64,000 bases of DNA, taken from Podospora comata. Lineage: Eukaryota; Ascomycota; Sordariomycetes; Sordariales; Podosporaceae. The notes beneath the pieces were generated by a model that ran no database searches, was not told where the DNA came from, and saw only the letters and a program-made list of their open reading frames with translations. The translations under genes and the position numbers were made by a program. Shown piece by piece: positions 53,100-64,000 of the stretch. The stretch is taken from the NCBI GenBank assembly GCA_017354895.1, contig CP071495.1:2029001-2093000 (forward strand), given 5' to 3'. Every line of letters begins with the position of its first letter. Position 1 is the first letter of the stretch.

Positions 53100-54259
53100 T
53101 TATTTCAGAATCGTATCCGTGCTCCCGGCTTCCAGACCACCCTTCTGCACGCTGTGTAATTGGTAATCCCCCTTCAAACCGTTTGCCTCGTCAAAAGTCT
53201 TGTTTCCACCCTTTGACCCCGTAGCAGTGGTGCCACCCCATGAGCTGCCGTACGGCGTCGACTTCTTTTGCGAGCTGTTCCAGCCCATTCTGGGCAGGTA
53301 GGCCGTGACGAGCTTCTTGAGTCTCATGGCGCAGCCGCAGACGATGCCGATGTTGACCTCCACGATGGACCAGATGCCGAGAATGCCTTCTTCCCAGGAG
53401 AGATCATCTGATGACCCGAGGGAGATGGAATAGGGCAGGCGCGCAATGGAGCAGATGACGACACTGTGGGGGACAACGGTCAGTTTGATGCGGAGGTAAT
53501 AAGGCAGTGAGAGGAGCAAAAACATACGCAGAGCCCAGACCCAAAATACCTCCTACAGATAACTTCTGCTTGAAGCTCAGCTGCAAGCTGATAATGGTGG
53601 GAATGGGAAGCAAGATGACGGCAATGTCAGACGCAATGTTCAACACTGACTGCGAAATGGCAACGTTCATCAAGCACTTGATCGTCTCGTCACCCTTGAG
53701 CGGCGTGCAGGGCCCTCCGGTCAGGTAGGTCAGCACCAAAGTGTAGGCAAAAATGCATACTCCAATAACCACAACGCAGATACGGTATGTGACCGAAGGA
53801 TTGATCTTGAACAAGACAGTCAACATGGCTATCTTGGTCACAGCCGGTGTGATGAGATAGATAAGCGTGTTGGGGAGCAGCTTGTTGTTGAACTCGAGTA
53901 GGTTCATCCAGTTGGACGCAAAGATCTCCGTCATGTGTCGCGCCCACCCATAGTCCATCAGCTTAACCATGGTGATGAAGTAGGCTAGTGCAAGGCCATA
54001 ACATAGTGTCAAGATGACTGTGCAGAAAAAAAAACCCAGGTCAGTGATGAAAGCAAGACGACAACCAGAGCAACCTACTCAAATCGATCTCGACGTTCTT
54101 TACTATCTTGATGGCCTGGAAATATCGGCAAGCCAGGAAGAATGTCGCCATGAAGTATGTTATCCCAAAGGCGACCATTGTGCCGATTTGAAGGTCATTG
54201 TACGGGGCGCCCAACTGCCCAATATCCTGGGTCGGTTCTGGGAGGAGACTGGGATCCAT
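53100..54259 (-). CDS. Rhodopsin-domain (PTH11-like/SAT4) integral membrane protein
   Basis: Three exons, 54259-54079, 54017-53528 and 53463-53100 (introns 61 and 64 bp with good signals), about 344 residues. Seven membrane segments: IGTMVAFGITYFMATFFLAC, LIILTLCYGLALAYFITMV, LPNTLIYLITPAVTKIAML, YRICVVVIGVCIFAYTLVL, SQSVLNIASDIAVILLPIP, LSVGGILGLGSAVVICSIAR (over the second splice) and IWSIVEVNIGIVCGCAM. The pattern P.....L...K.....Q.V.N...D....LP.P and E.N.GI.CGC is typical of the fungal rhodopsin domain family, which includes PTH11-type receptors and many proteins of unknown role. No CFEM domain is present. The C-terminal tail is polar and short. Confidence 0.88.
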
Positions 54260-55449
54260 CTTTTCTGTGTCGTCTGCCTTTTCCTCTCTGTCACTATCTC
54301 GATATCAAATCGTGTCGTCAAGACTCGGTGCCGTCAGGATTCGATGGTGTTTTGGCCGTATAATAACCGTCATAAACATAGTCCACAAAGATCAACTCCA
54401 GATTCCAGTTCCAAGATGGGCATGAGCCCAGTTTTGTTGCAAATCTAGCTCGGACAAGGCCATCTTCACCTGGGTGGCACGAGGGCGACAAGGACCCTTG
54501 CTGAGAAGAGTTTTAGAAAAAGCAAATTCGGTTGTGCCTTCCGTCGCTCCTCGATTCCTTGGTAGTGTAGCTCCAGGATCATGGTCTTGAAGTGCTATTG
54601 CTGGTTGAACAAAAGGTGATTTGGCATGCAGGAAGTGGATTGATAGTTCCGCGCTACTGGAAAGAAGCAGAGGTTTGAAACGAATCACCATTGGCGATTT
54701 CCCTGAGTTTCCCTCATTTCCCACTCCCAATCCCACGGTTTGGCACCAAAGAACGTCTGAGAGTGGGGCCCGAGTACGGGACCCATAATCCGTGCGACGG
54801 GCGACGGCGCCGTCACGTTAGTTTCGGCTCGGCAGGCATGCGGTAGAGACCGGGGCCAGGCGGCCGGGTTCCCCGTGTTGCCATTTTGCTGGCAGTGGTT
54901 GACAGGAAACGATGAATTGCCAGAGATCATCAGCGGGGGAAAAGGGGCAACCGTCCCGGGAATCAAGGAAAGCAACGAAAACACCCCTTTTCCCACACCG
55001 TAGCGTGATGTTGGCTGCAGTAAATTCGTAGCGGCTACCGAAAACGGTTAACGGCATCAGCAGAAGCAAAATCACATCTGCAGAGCCCTTGTTTTGGGGG
55101 ACGAGATGCCAGGCACCCCCAAACTCCAAGGGGCTATTGTTCCCAGAAGCGAGACCACACGATGGACCGCAGGGCAATGATTCCGTGGACCGAGGGCCCC
55201 GAGAGGCCGAAATTGTGGTTTCGTCGTGGCCAAAGACGATGATTTACTCGCACGATTCCCCCGTGTCGTTGCGTTGCAAGAGAAGCTGATAAAAAGAAAC
55301 AAAGACGTTGACGAGATTGAAGGCTGCGACTCTGTGTTTTCTTTCTGTGGCGATATCCTCTGCCTATTCCCCCTATTTCTCTGACGATTTCGATTCTGGC
55401 CCGCTCTCAGCAACGACAGTCGCTCATTTCTTTCGATCCGCTGACAAAG
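54260..55449. promoter_or_regulatory. Divergent promoter interval
   Basis: About 1.2 kb between the rhodopsin-domain gene and the BAHD gene. No ORF with family features. It must contain both promoters. Confidence 0.45.
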
Positions 55450-56940
55450 ATGAACAAACTATTCGGTAGTGGGAAGCCACCCGTCCCAACGGTCGATACC
55501 GACCGGGTGGTGCCGCTCCATTTCTTCGAGAGCGGCCCGCTGGTGCAGGGCAACAACATGGCCGTATCTCTTGTGTTCGACGATGTGTTGGAGCCAGAAA
55601 AGTTGAAGCAAGCCCTCGAGGGTCTTGTGAAGAGGGAAGGCTGGCAGAGACTTGGAGGACGTCTCCGGAAGAACCCAACAACCGGAGCGATCGAGTGGCA
55701 TATCCCTACTGTCTTCTCAGCTGACCGTCCCATCATCAACTACGCCCATGTCGATCACGGAGTCCCCGCCGCCCAGCACCCAGCTGCCTCGCGAATCCCG
55801 CAACCGTCCACTAGGCCGGCGGTTGTCGCGGACCCTGACGACCTCGCTGATTTGGCTTTCGAGCCTGGTCACAAGCCCGGCGGCATCAGCGATTATCTCA
55901 CTTCTGACATGCCCGTCCTAGGTCTGCGTGTCAACTCTTTCACCGACAAAACCATTGCCGTTCTCCAATGGCAGCATGTTGCCTTCGATGCGTTGGGTAT
56001 GCAATATGTCGTCGAGGGCTGGAGCAACATGCTCTGGGGCAAGGAGCACGAGATTCCCACGCCCTGCGGTTTGGACAGCGACCCGTTCGAGGCTTTGGCT
56101 AAAGGAACCCGAAAGCCAACAGAGCCCCATCTGTTGATGGACAAGAAGGTTGGAATTGGCGGTATGCTCAAATGGGGTCTCGGGTATGGCTTCGATATGT
56201 TGGCACGGGCCAAGGAAAACCGCATGGTGTGCATTCCGCAATCGTATTGGAAGACGCAGATGGAGAAAGCAATCGAGGAGCTCCGGGCTGAAGCAACCGA
56301 AAAGGGCGAGGACCCATCCGAGGTCTTCCTGACTGAAGGCGACATCATCACTGCCTGGACGATGAAGTCAGTTGTCGGGCCCCAGGACATGGACCCCAAC
56401 AGGACAGTGGCTGGATCCATTGCCATGTCGCTCCGTAAGGCATTCGAAGGTGACCTGATCCCTGAGGCATCCAAGAGTCCCTATGTCGGCAATGCTTTCG
56501 GTTGGGGCAACGTTCTCGTCACTGCTGGAGACGTCAACACCAAGCCCCTCAGTTGGCTCGCGAGACAAGTGCGGCGGGCCATCAACGAACAAGGCACCCG
56601 GGCTCAGCACGAGGCCTACTACGCCATGGTGCGTGAAGGGCCTGGTCTCCCAATTGTCATCTTTGGCGACGGCGGCATGGCCCAGATTGGCTTCTCCAAC
56701 TGGTCCAAGGCGGGCTTGTTCAACCTCGACTTTGCTCCTGCTCGCAAGGTGCAGAAGCCAGGTGTACCATGCCGGCCTTCATACGTTCAGGAGAACCACG
56801 GTCCCATCAAACCTGTCGATGGTTTCTTTGTGTTTGGGAAGGATGAGAAGGGTAACTACTGGACGTCAGCGTACAAGGTTAAGGGCCAGTGGGACAAGCT
56901 GGATGAGTACCTTGTCAAGGAGCATGAGAAGGGCGCCTGA
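55450..56940 (+). CDS. BAHD-type acyltransferase
   Basis: Single exon, 496 residues. The acyl-CoA-dependent transferase signature HxxxD is at 176-180 (QHVAFDALGMQY). The second family motif region is SNWSKAGLFNLDFAPARK, close to DFGWG in position, and YVGNAFGWGNVLV lies in the middle of the C-terminal lobe. The N-terminal part (VVPLHFFESGPLVQGNN ... LKQALEGLVKREGWQRLGGR) matches fungal transferases of this family. The substrate is unknown; such proteins acylate secondary metabolites or detoxify alcohols. No PKS, NRPS or other cluster genes are nearby, so it is probably not part of a metabolite cluster. The start at 55450 fits MNKLFGSGKPPVPT as the family N-terminus. Confidence 0.88.
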   Translation: MNKLFGSGKPPVPTVDTDRVVPLHFFESGPLVQGNNMAVSLVFDDVLEPEKLKQALEGLVKREGWQRLGGRLRKNPTTGAIEWHIPTVFSADRPIINYAHVDHGVPAAQHPAASRIPQPSTRPAVVADPDDLADLAFEPGHKPGGISDYLTSDMPVLGLRVNSFTDKTIAVLQWQHVAFDALGMQYVVEGWSNMLWGKEHEIPTPCGLDSDPFEALAKGTRKPTEPHLLMDKKVGIGGMLKWGLGYGFDMLARAKENRMVCIPQSYWKTQMEKAIEELRAEATEKGEDPSEVFLTEGDIITAWTMKSVVGPQDMDPNRTVAGSIAMSLRKAFEGDLIPEASKSPYVGNAFGWGNVLVTAGDVNTKPLSWLARQVRRAINEQGTRAQHEAYYAMVREGPGLPIVIFGDGGMAQIGFSNWSKAGLFNLDFAPARKVQKPGVPCRPSYVQENHGPIKPVDGFFVFGKDEKGNYWTSAYKVKGQWDKLDEYLVKEHEKGA

Positions 56941-58496
56941 GCGCAGGAGAGGACGGCTGCATGATGATGAAATGGAATGGAATGGAATGGAGGGAGGCTC
57001 TTTCTCGTTCTGTTTGGAAGCAAAGATAATAATACCCGGGTGTTTTTTGTCCACATGTCGGCGCTAGGTGAGGTGCTTGATGTCTCTCAAAGTAGTCTGC
57101 TGTGGTTTGGCAGCAGAGTAAGCTGTGAATTTGACCACGGTGCCTCCCATCTCAAAAGTAATGAAACGTAAAGGTTGTATCGATTTAACCATAAGACCGT
57201 AACCTCATTCAACGGGGCTGGAAACGGTACTGCCTTTGACTTTCACCTGGCATACTTGGCGTACAGTTCCTCGCGTTGGTGTCAACACTCAATACATCGA
57301 CTGGAGGGCATTCCCAACTGGTACTTCATACTCTAACAAACCATAAACTTCATCCAAAATATCTCAAGAGTCCCCCTGGATACCCAAACCTACTTTCCGA
57401 CCCCTTCCTATCCATATCAGACAACCACATTATAACCCCCAACCTCACCAACCTAAGACTCACCCCCAACCATCTCCAAAAAACCCAGCTCATTAAGCTA
57501 GACTCTGAATTCGAACCCATCGACTCGCAAAAATGTATCCCAATCCCCAGAGAATTTCCAACCCAAGAACGCAGTAGGCAATCCTGACCGTCGCAGCAGC
57601 CAATTGCACCGCCGGGATGAAAACCTGCCAGTCATCAGAATGTCAGTCGGCACAGAAGGGGGGGTATATATACCCTTCGTACCATCACTAGGAAAGCCAT
57701 CAAGCGAGGAGCAAGTCCTGACTGTTGGTCAGCACGGCTAATTGCTGACTGCATCGTACACAGCGGAATTTGCCTGAAGCAACTATGTCTTACTGTCGTC
57801 GGTTTTGAGCAACTGTCGAGGCACCGCAATGGGTTGTCCACCTCGTTGAAATGTTGGTCATAAGTAGTTACTACCCCTTCGTCAAAGATAGTAGTCGCCA
57901 TCATGAACAGATCATCACCGCACAACCTCAGCCACCGACTCCTATCAATGCAGAGCCTTTATTCGTCATCTGCTTCCATCCTGGAAGTACCTTTGTTCAC
58001 CAACTAGACACCCATCATACTCTCTCACGAAATAACACCTACGGACAACTTCGCACTTTCGACACTCAACATCACCTACGACCTTTTGCTAGGTGTAGAA
58101 ACTCCATTCCAGAGCATGGTGTGAGAGGCCGTAATCTAATAATTTACATCAAACCACGCCGTGTTCTTGCCACCCTCTTCAAAATCTAGATGTAAGCCTG
58201 TCTTTTGTTATATCATCATGTCCATCAAACACCGACCAATAATCAAGAATATTCTCTTCTCGACATGCAGTCTCAGGCATGGAGTCCCCTGTCGGTTTCC
58301 ATTGTCTTGCCGTCAAGTAGTTTGTAGGGCACCTAACAAGTGGAAGACGAGAATGCCCTTTATGGATTCCACGCCAGCACTCTCTTGAACAACAAAGCAC
58401 ACAATCAATGCAGCCAGCCACTGTCACATATGTGCCTGTTAATGTCTTTCTAAATGTCATCTTCTCACCCAACATCACAGCAATTCCACATCCCGA
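56941..58496. other. Convergent gene-free interval
   Basis: About 1.55 kb between BAHD and BCD1 stops. A short GGAAT repeat (ATGGAATGGAATGGAATGGA) lies at about 56969-56990. The ORF 57276-57587 is AT-rich and without features. At 57515-57525, minus strand, GGTTCGAATTC resembles a B box but lacks a partner. Confidence 0.5.
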
Positions 58497-59972
58497 TCAA
58501 TCCTCATCACTCCCGTAATCAACCAAACACCCCCCACCCGGCAACTTCACCGTCTTCCTCTCCTTCTCCTTCTCCTCCTCCCACCTCTCCTGATCCATCG
58601 CCATCGCCCTCGCCACATCATCCATATTCACCATCCCCCCCGTCCCCAAATCTACCTTCAAAACCCCATTCTCATCCTTATCAATCCTGATCCCTTGCCC
58701 CCTATCCTCCATCTCCACACCCTCATCCTCACCAATCTGCCCCTCCTCGTCCGAGCTACTTTCTTCCTCCTCAACACCCCTCGTATCCTGCCCCTTCTCA
58801 AACTTAACCCTCTTCCCACCCCTCCCGCCGCCTCGACCACCCCTCCCTCTAGGACCCTTCTCAAGCGTTCTTTTCTTTTCGTTCACAGGCTTGGGTGCCG
58901 GCGGTGGCGGTGGGGGACGGGGCATCCAGTCCCCTATTTCGTGTAACGGTGGGAGGGGGCAGCCGGGTTGAATGGCGACAATGGTAGGGAATTCAACTAC
59001 TGTTCTTCCGGACAGCGCATCTTTCAAATTGCTGTCCGGGGAGAGCGGAATCAAAGTCCTGCTGTTGGGCGCCTCTTTCGTGGCTTTCTTTAGGTAAAAG
59101 CTGTATTTATGGTATTGTTCTTCTGGTGTCGACTCAACAGAGGGTGCCGACGAGAACGAAAACCAGGTTGAGTCCAGCGGGTTCTGGAAGCAGTATGGTG
59201 CTGATGACCACGCTGGTGTAGACTGGCCTTGAATCGTAACGGGGATGTATTCCGCCTTCAGCTTCTTCAACGGGTTCCTCTCATCATATTCCGGATCTGC
59301 CTCGCGCACAAGACGATCCAGCTGCCCGTTATGCCAAATAACGGTATTGGTCAACGCCGAATAAAGCGGTATATTCTCCAGCGCCTTATACAGCACCTTC
59401 AATGGCTTCTGCTGCGACGAAGAATCATAAATCAACCACTCGACCTGGAAGTTTATCGCATTGGTCCTCTTATTCCACGACGTTTTATTCTCCCGCTGCC
59501 GGCTCATCCCCTTGGGCATGTACACCACCTCAATGTCGAGGTTTCTCAGTCGGCGGCGCAGTTGGGCCACGATGGCATTGTGCTGGGTATTGTTCTCTAC
59601 AGGCTCAAAGCTTAACCTGTCACCGTCCCACACTTTGCGAAAAAGCTTTTGTTCTTCTGCTGGGGTTGGTGGGTGTAGTTCTTTGGCGTCCATCAGCCGG
59701 CGGACCTCGACGATGTCTTGCTCGGCACGCAGACGTTCGCGCTCGATGGATGAGAGGAAGTTGAAGTCGTGATCAATACCACTAGGGGTGCGCAGTTCGT
59801 GGATTGGCATGTATTCTCGTGGATTGCGGACGCCATCGCAGCTGGCGCGAGTCTTGTGTTTCTTGCTGCAGGCGAGAGAGCAGGTCTGGGCTTTGCATCG
59901 CGGGCAGGTATATTTCGGGGGTTCGGCGTGGCAGATGGTGCACAGGTCGGTGAGCAAAGAGGAGTCGGCCAT
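58497..59972 (-). CDS. BCD1: Box C/D snoRNA assembly factor BCD1 (HIT zinc finger)
   Basis: Nucleolar factor needed for box C/D snoRNP assembly. Single exon, 491 residues from the ATG at 59972. The zf-HIT domain is complete at about 10-50: CTICHAEPPKYTCPRCKAQT, then CSLACSKKHKTRASC with the C-C/C-C/C-C/H-C ligands. Family blocks follow: FLSSIERERLRAEQDIVEV, QLRRRLRNLDIEVVYMPKGM, NKRTNAINFQVEWLIYDS. An RGG-like stretch (RGRGGRGGGRGGKRVKFEKG) and an acidic C-terminus end the protein (VDYGSDED). Size and order fit fungal BCD1/ZNHIT6. Confidence 0.93.
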   Translation of the reverse strand: MADSSLLTDLCTICHAEPPKYTCPRCKAQTCSLACSKKHKTRASCDGVRNPREYMPIHELRTPSGIDHDFNFLSSIERERLRAEQDIVEVRRLMDAKELHPPTPAEEQKLFRKVWDGDRLSFEPVENNTQHNAIVAQLRRRLRNLDIEVVYMPKGMSRQRENKTSWNKRTNAINFQVEWLIYDSSSQQKPLKVLYKALENIPLYSALTNTVIWHNGQLDRLVREADPEYDERNPLKKLKAEYIPVTIQGQSTPAWSSAPYCFQNPLDSTWFSFSSAPSVESTPEEQYHKYSFYLKKATKEAPNSRTLIPLSPDSNLKDALSGRTVVEFPTIVAIQPGCPLPPLHEIGDWMPRPPPPPPAPKPVNEKKRTLEKGPRGRGGRGGGRGGKRVKFEKGQDTRGVEEEESSSDEEGQIGEDEGVEMEDRGQGIRIDKDENGVLKVDLGTGGMVNMDDVARAMAMDQERWEEEKEKERKTVKLPGGGCLVDYGSDED

Positions 59973-62900
59973 TGTAAGGGCCTATAGCATGTGGTACGTG
60001 ATATGGTGTATACAAAATGTTTGGAGCTGGAAAGCTTGATGATGAAAGAGTTGAACCGGTGCTTGACGTTTCTGGGATCACGTTGCGCCGATAAGCCTTA
60101 TCGCAATTTTTCAGTGGAGACCATTAGCCGGCAGGCAACGATAAGATAGGAGCATGGAACAACCCAGCCAGCCAATCTCTTAATTACACTAGCTCCCGCC
60201 TCCATTCCACAGCAATTGATTGATTGACTTTGGATCTTGAATTGACGTTGGGCTTCGATTGGCGAAACTCCGATAGAGATAGTCTGTATGTGTGAGTCTC
60301 ACTTCTCATCACCAACTGCCACTTGTCAAACTTCAGACAACGGCCGCTCTTGTTATTTTCTTTCACAAAGCTCTCAACCTTGACTCCACGTGGACGCGGT
60401 GGATCGCAACGGTGCTTGGACCTTTCACCAGCCAAGCCTCGCTGGCATAAGTGGCCGTTTCACACCAAATTTGACGCTATCAATAGCTGGCACTTTTATA
60501 GAGAAGATCAACTGAAGTTGAATGACAGAAAATCATCACCGTCACTCCAACTCCCGGATTCTTCGGCATGCCAAAAAGGTCAACTCGCGATGGCCTCATG
60601 CTGCTGCTGACCAAGCAGGTTCATCGCGTAAACCAATGCAACGTCTCAAACAGGCTTAGCCAGGGGTATCCTTCCCAATTCGGACCCTCACATCTGCAGT
60701 CCCCCGCACTGCGGACAGGGACACGAAAATACCACCAGCCAGGCAGGCCTGGAAGTCCTGGCCTGTCATCGGAATGGGGTCATGTTGCTTTTTCTCGCCT
60801 TTTCTTCTCTGATGAAAATTCTTTGATTCCTCACCGCTCAATACTCCAAAAAAGGGAGAGATGCTGACGACGTGATCAGGGACTGGCAAACGAGGGACGT
60901 TGCGACTGTTTGTGATACCGTTACAGCCCATATCAAATTCCCCGCCCCTCTTCCTCAAACAAGGGCAGCCAAGCACTTGTTCATGCGTGGGGTTTGCGGC
61001 AGCACAGCTTGTCGGCACCGTTTGTCTCGTTTTCCCCTTCCCGCGGGGCGCGGAGGTGGCGGGAGGGAAGGCATGGCACTTCCCGACGTCGAGTTTCCTC
61101 GCTCTGTACTCGAAACCGGGTCCTGTGTTCCAATAGCAGAGGTGTATTATGACGCGGGATATGGGCGTTGGATATGAAAATGTGACGACTGCTGCTTTTG
61201 GGTCTGCCGTGTCTGCCCCTCACCTAGGCTTGTCCTAGGTAAGATATATATCATGGCCCACTAAGAGGCCACCAAGACAATAAAAGCTGCGAGCTGCCGT
61301 GGGGTTGCTGTATTTTTTTCTTCTAAAAAAGTAGCCATGGTGATTGCTTCTTCGTGTTGGCTTGATTGCGACGGTGATTGACTCGAGGAAACATTGCACC
61401 AATCCGGCGCGTTTCCATGTTGATGTCTCCGCATGATTCCTGTGGCTTGTTATCCATCAGCGATGCAACTGTGGCATCTGCACTGCAGACTGCGTTATGT
61501 TTCGTGGATCAAAGGGCCGTTCTCCTGTGCGTCTGCCGTCTTGCATAGGGTGGCTTGTCTCACGATTTGGCGGGCTTTTCGACCTATCATCCAAGTCAGT
61601 GATCAGGTAGGATTCAGAGGAGGAGGAATCCTTTTCCAAAAGAAAGGACTGTATTTTCTCGCCCTCTGCCGGCAGCGGGATCCGTCTGGCCGTTGAAAAC
61701 GCCTGGACCAGTTGTTTCCCCGCTTGCTGCAAACGCTCGGAGCATCGTGCGTCTTGCGTCTTTTCGATCAGGGGTCAAAGCGTGCCCCCAGAACACAAAC
61801 ACATAGTCCAAAAGGTTGCATCCGCTGCCAGTTTCAGAAGCACTTTTCGTGAACTTGCAGCAGGATGCGGCGCTGTTTGTTGCTGCTTTTTGACACCGCG
61901 GGGGGAGGTCGACTCGAAACGGAAACACAACGAAGCAATACGGGCACTTTCCAGGCTACACCGAAGCACACCACCCGGCTCACCGCACCAAACAGCAGCC
62001 TGTTCTGTTCGATGCTGCTGCCGGTCCACGGGGAGCGCTGATCTCTTCGGCTTCCATCACCTCAAACACGCGGCGTCCCCGGTATCAGTGCGCCGTGTGT
62101 GTCCGTTTGCCCGTTTGCTCAGACCGCTCATGTCAGTCATTGACAGCCTGGGCCATTACGGACGTACCCATGATGATGCATTCTGATCTCCAGCTAAACT
62201 GGACTCGTCGCCAGCTTGCCATCAGTGCCATCTCTTTCGTCACCACGGCCAACCCATGGGACCCAACTGGCTGGCTCTCCCTTGGCCAAAAGCCCGAGGT
62301 TTCTCTTTCCTTCCTAGAAAGCGTGGCGTTGTGTAATGGTAAGACCACCCGTGGGTTAATTACAACTGGGGAGAGCGACGATCGAATCCACTCATTTCAC
62401 GAAAAAGGACTCATTGTCTTTTGCCTGTCGTGCTCGCAAATGAATGAATGAATGGATGGATGGATGACTTTGATTCAAGACAATGAGGTAGAGAACGGAT
62501 ACTGCCGTAATGAAGCATTGAGCAATCGATTCGATTTGCGGCAGAATTCAGGAATCAAGGAGAGGGATGATTCTTCTTCTGCAGCAGTCAAGAAACTGTC
62601 ACTGTCACGATGGAGCAGGGGCCACTCGGGATGGCAACGGAAGTCTTGGGAACTTATGCCATCCCATGCTTTTGCGGACCTTTTGGTAGCAATTGGCGGA
62701 TCACGGCAAGTATTGGGTACAGACTTTCGAAATGAGTGGCTATCTTGATGGGCCCTGGACCCAGGCCCCTGCTGAAAAAACCCCTGGCCGCTTTGCCCCT
62801 AGCTGCACCTGCATCGTCCACCTTATTTCCCAATTCCCCGTGGACGGTGACCACGCCTGCAGCCAGCTTCTCAGGACAGTTGAGCCCGACCTGCCTCAAG

Positions 62901-63498
62901 CCCTCTGATTGCTCCGTTGCATCCCTGCGAGGGGCCAGGGCCTCTCTTCAACGAGCTTGGTCGCACTTTCACTCTCATGCTCTCTCCATCACGGTCCTTT
63001 CTTATCTCGTCTCCTGCCTTTGCCTACGCCTTTGCCTCTGCCTCTGGTTCTCCTCGAGTCTCTGGCTCTTGTTGCTTCCTCTCTTCTCTGAGAAGCAAGC
63101 TGTAAGTGGCAGCAGGGAGAGCAGCAGCCAGTCTATCGGGTCCAAGGTGTTTCGTTTCGCCAGCCGACAAGCTCCACGCTGAAATCTTAGCGTCCCGCGT
63201 GCCCACTCGGCCTTTTTCCCACTGCAATTGCTTCAGCTTCAGTACCTCTTCGCCGCTTCACTGCATTGGCAGTGATTGTTTCTCTTCTGTCAACAACGAC
63301 GACAACGGCAGGCGCCTGATTTTTTTTTGTTTGATTTTTTACACGTTCCGGGCGATCACCGCTCCGGCTGTGGCTGCCCCTTGATTGAGACAAGCTCCAA
63401 CCTACGCCAAAAAAAACCCCCGGAGAAGCTCCAACGCTGGCGCTCCCGCGGTCGACCACTGAAGACGGATTGGCCGTTGAGTGCCATACAAACTCAAA
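59973..63498. other. Long divergent gene-free interval
   Basis: About 3.5 kb between BCD1 and the DENN gene, holding both promoters. Many overlapping short ORFs on both strands, none with domains. A TGAA/TGGA tetranucleotide run lies at about 62441-62466. The last 500 bp is C/T-rich, a likely 5' UTR of the DENN gene. No RNA gene recognised. Confidence 0.5.
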
Positions 63499-64000
63499 AT
63501 GGCGCCCTCTTTAACAGCCCACACTTCCTTCACCCGTCCGAGAACCAGCGACCGTGATCACCGCGACGGACGTCCTGTCACCCGTGATCAGCAAGACGCC
63601 AACCTCGTCATCCCGAGCCGCACCTCGTCCCTCCATTCCCGCATTACCCAGCCGATTCCTGGCCAGTTGAGCGCCAAACCTCAGCAGCGCACTCCCAAGA
63701 CCCTTACTCATGCGTACATGGTCTGTGGTGTCGGCCGGGAGCCTTCGCAATGGGTGAAGGCTCCAACGCCCCAGCAGGGCAAGATTGGCCACATGAAGGG
63801 TGCCGTTCCTCAGTTCTGGCTTCCCGAGATTCTTGGGAGCAGTCCCAGGCTCGAGCAGGACAATGAGATTGCTCGTGCTTTGCACTCTGCTATGAGGGTA
63901 TGTCATGGAAACTTTCCCAAATTTGCTGCTGGATGTGCTTATTAACCCGTTGATGTAGGCATGCTTCCCCCACGATGTCGAGATTTGCACCGGCAGAAGC
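63499..64000 (+). CDS. DENN/AEX-3 domain protein, N-terminus (3' partial)
   Basis: Exon 1 is 63499-63897, then a 61-bp intron (GTATGT ... GATGTAG), and exon 2 runs from 63959 out of the window. After a disordered lead (MAPSLTAHTSFTRPRTSDRD), the start of a uDENN domain is clear: HAYMVCGVGREPSQWVKAP, GAVPQFWLPEILGSSPRLEQ, ALHSAMR-ACFPHDVEICTGRS. DENN proteins are exchange factors for Rab GTPases in membrane traffic. Only about 147 residues are visible, so the rest of the domain is outside the window. Confidence 0.8.

Noticed and set aside
55450-56940. Secondary metabolite cluster around the BAHD acyltransferase
   Set aside because: No PKS, NRPS, terpene or P450 gene on either side.
57515-57525. 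B-box-like GGTTCGAATTC on the minus strand
   Set aside because: One mismatch to consensus and no A box at tRNA-like distance.
5419-59972. A functional cluster of RNA/protein quality-control genes (MTR4, RQC1, SCD6, BCD1, DSC3)
   Set aside because: The genes are far apart, in mixed orientation and separated by unrelated genes; chance grouping of common housekeeping genes is enough.

Overview
The window looks like a chromosome arm segment of a filamentous ascomycete, most likely a Sordariomycete close to Sordariales (Podospora/Chaetomium/Neurospora group). The support is: short introns of about 50-70 bp with GTATGT/GTAAGT donors and CTAAC/CTGAC branch sites; a typical fungal gene set (Zn2Cys6 factor, PTH11-like rhodopsin-domain protein, BAHD acyltransferase, DSC3, SOG2); a dispersed 5S rRNA relic; and coding relics carrying C-to-T type stops, as expected in a lineage with repeat-induced point mutation (RIP). 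No bacterial operons, CRISPR arrays or intact transposons were seen.

Layout. 1-2961 holds the C-terminal part of a KDM4/KdmA-type histone demethylase. 2962-5418 is a long intergenic stretch with a tRNA-like RNA polymerase III element near 4.2 kb. 5.4-19.9 kb is gene-dense: MTR4 RNA helicase (-), TSC13 enoyl reductase (+), a BLOC1S1-like protein (-), SOG2 (-), a small RecQ helicase (+) and DSC3 (-). 19.9-21.3 kb is an AT-rich patch of decayed repeats. 21.3-28.6 kb holds a Rho-like GTPase gene interrupted by one in-frame stop, a kynurenine aminotransferase with an in-frame mitochondrial start, and a Zn2Cys6 regulator. 28.6-32.1 kb is mostly gene-free and is followed by an ATX1-like copper chaperone.

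33.5-41.7 kb is a gene graveyard. A 5S rRNA relic, an FHA-domain relic, a relic of a fungal family with repeated G-I-W...W-K-H-E motifs, an Est1/SMG7-type relic and a Myb/SANT relic lie side by side, all carrying in-frame stops or frameshifts. This is the most unusual part of the window. From 41.7 kb the sequence returns to ordinary housekeeping genes: RQC1/TCF25 (-), a multi-pass membrane protein (+), SCD6/LSM14 (+), a pirin with a membrane anchor (-), a rhodopsin-domain protein (-), a BAHD acyltransferase (+), BCD1 (-), a 3.5 kb gene-free stretch, and the 5' end of a DENN/AEX-3 domain gene (+).

The genes do not form a pathway cluster. Several serve RNA and protein quality control (MTR4, BCD1, SCD6, RQC1, DSC3), but their spacing and mixed orientation give no sign of co-regulation. 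Exon boundaries below were placed by eye from splice consensus, reading frame and family similarity. Family names come from memory of motifs, not from a database search.
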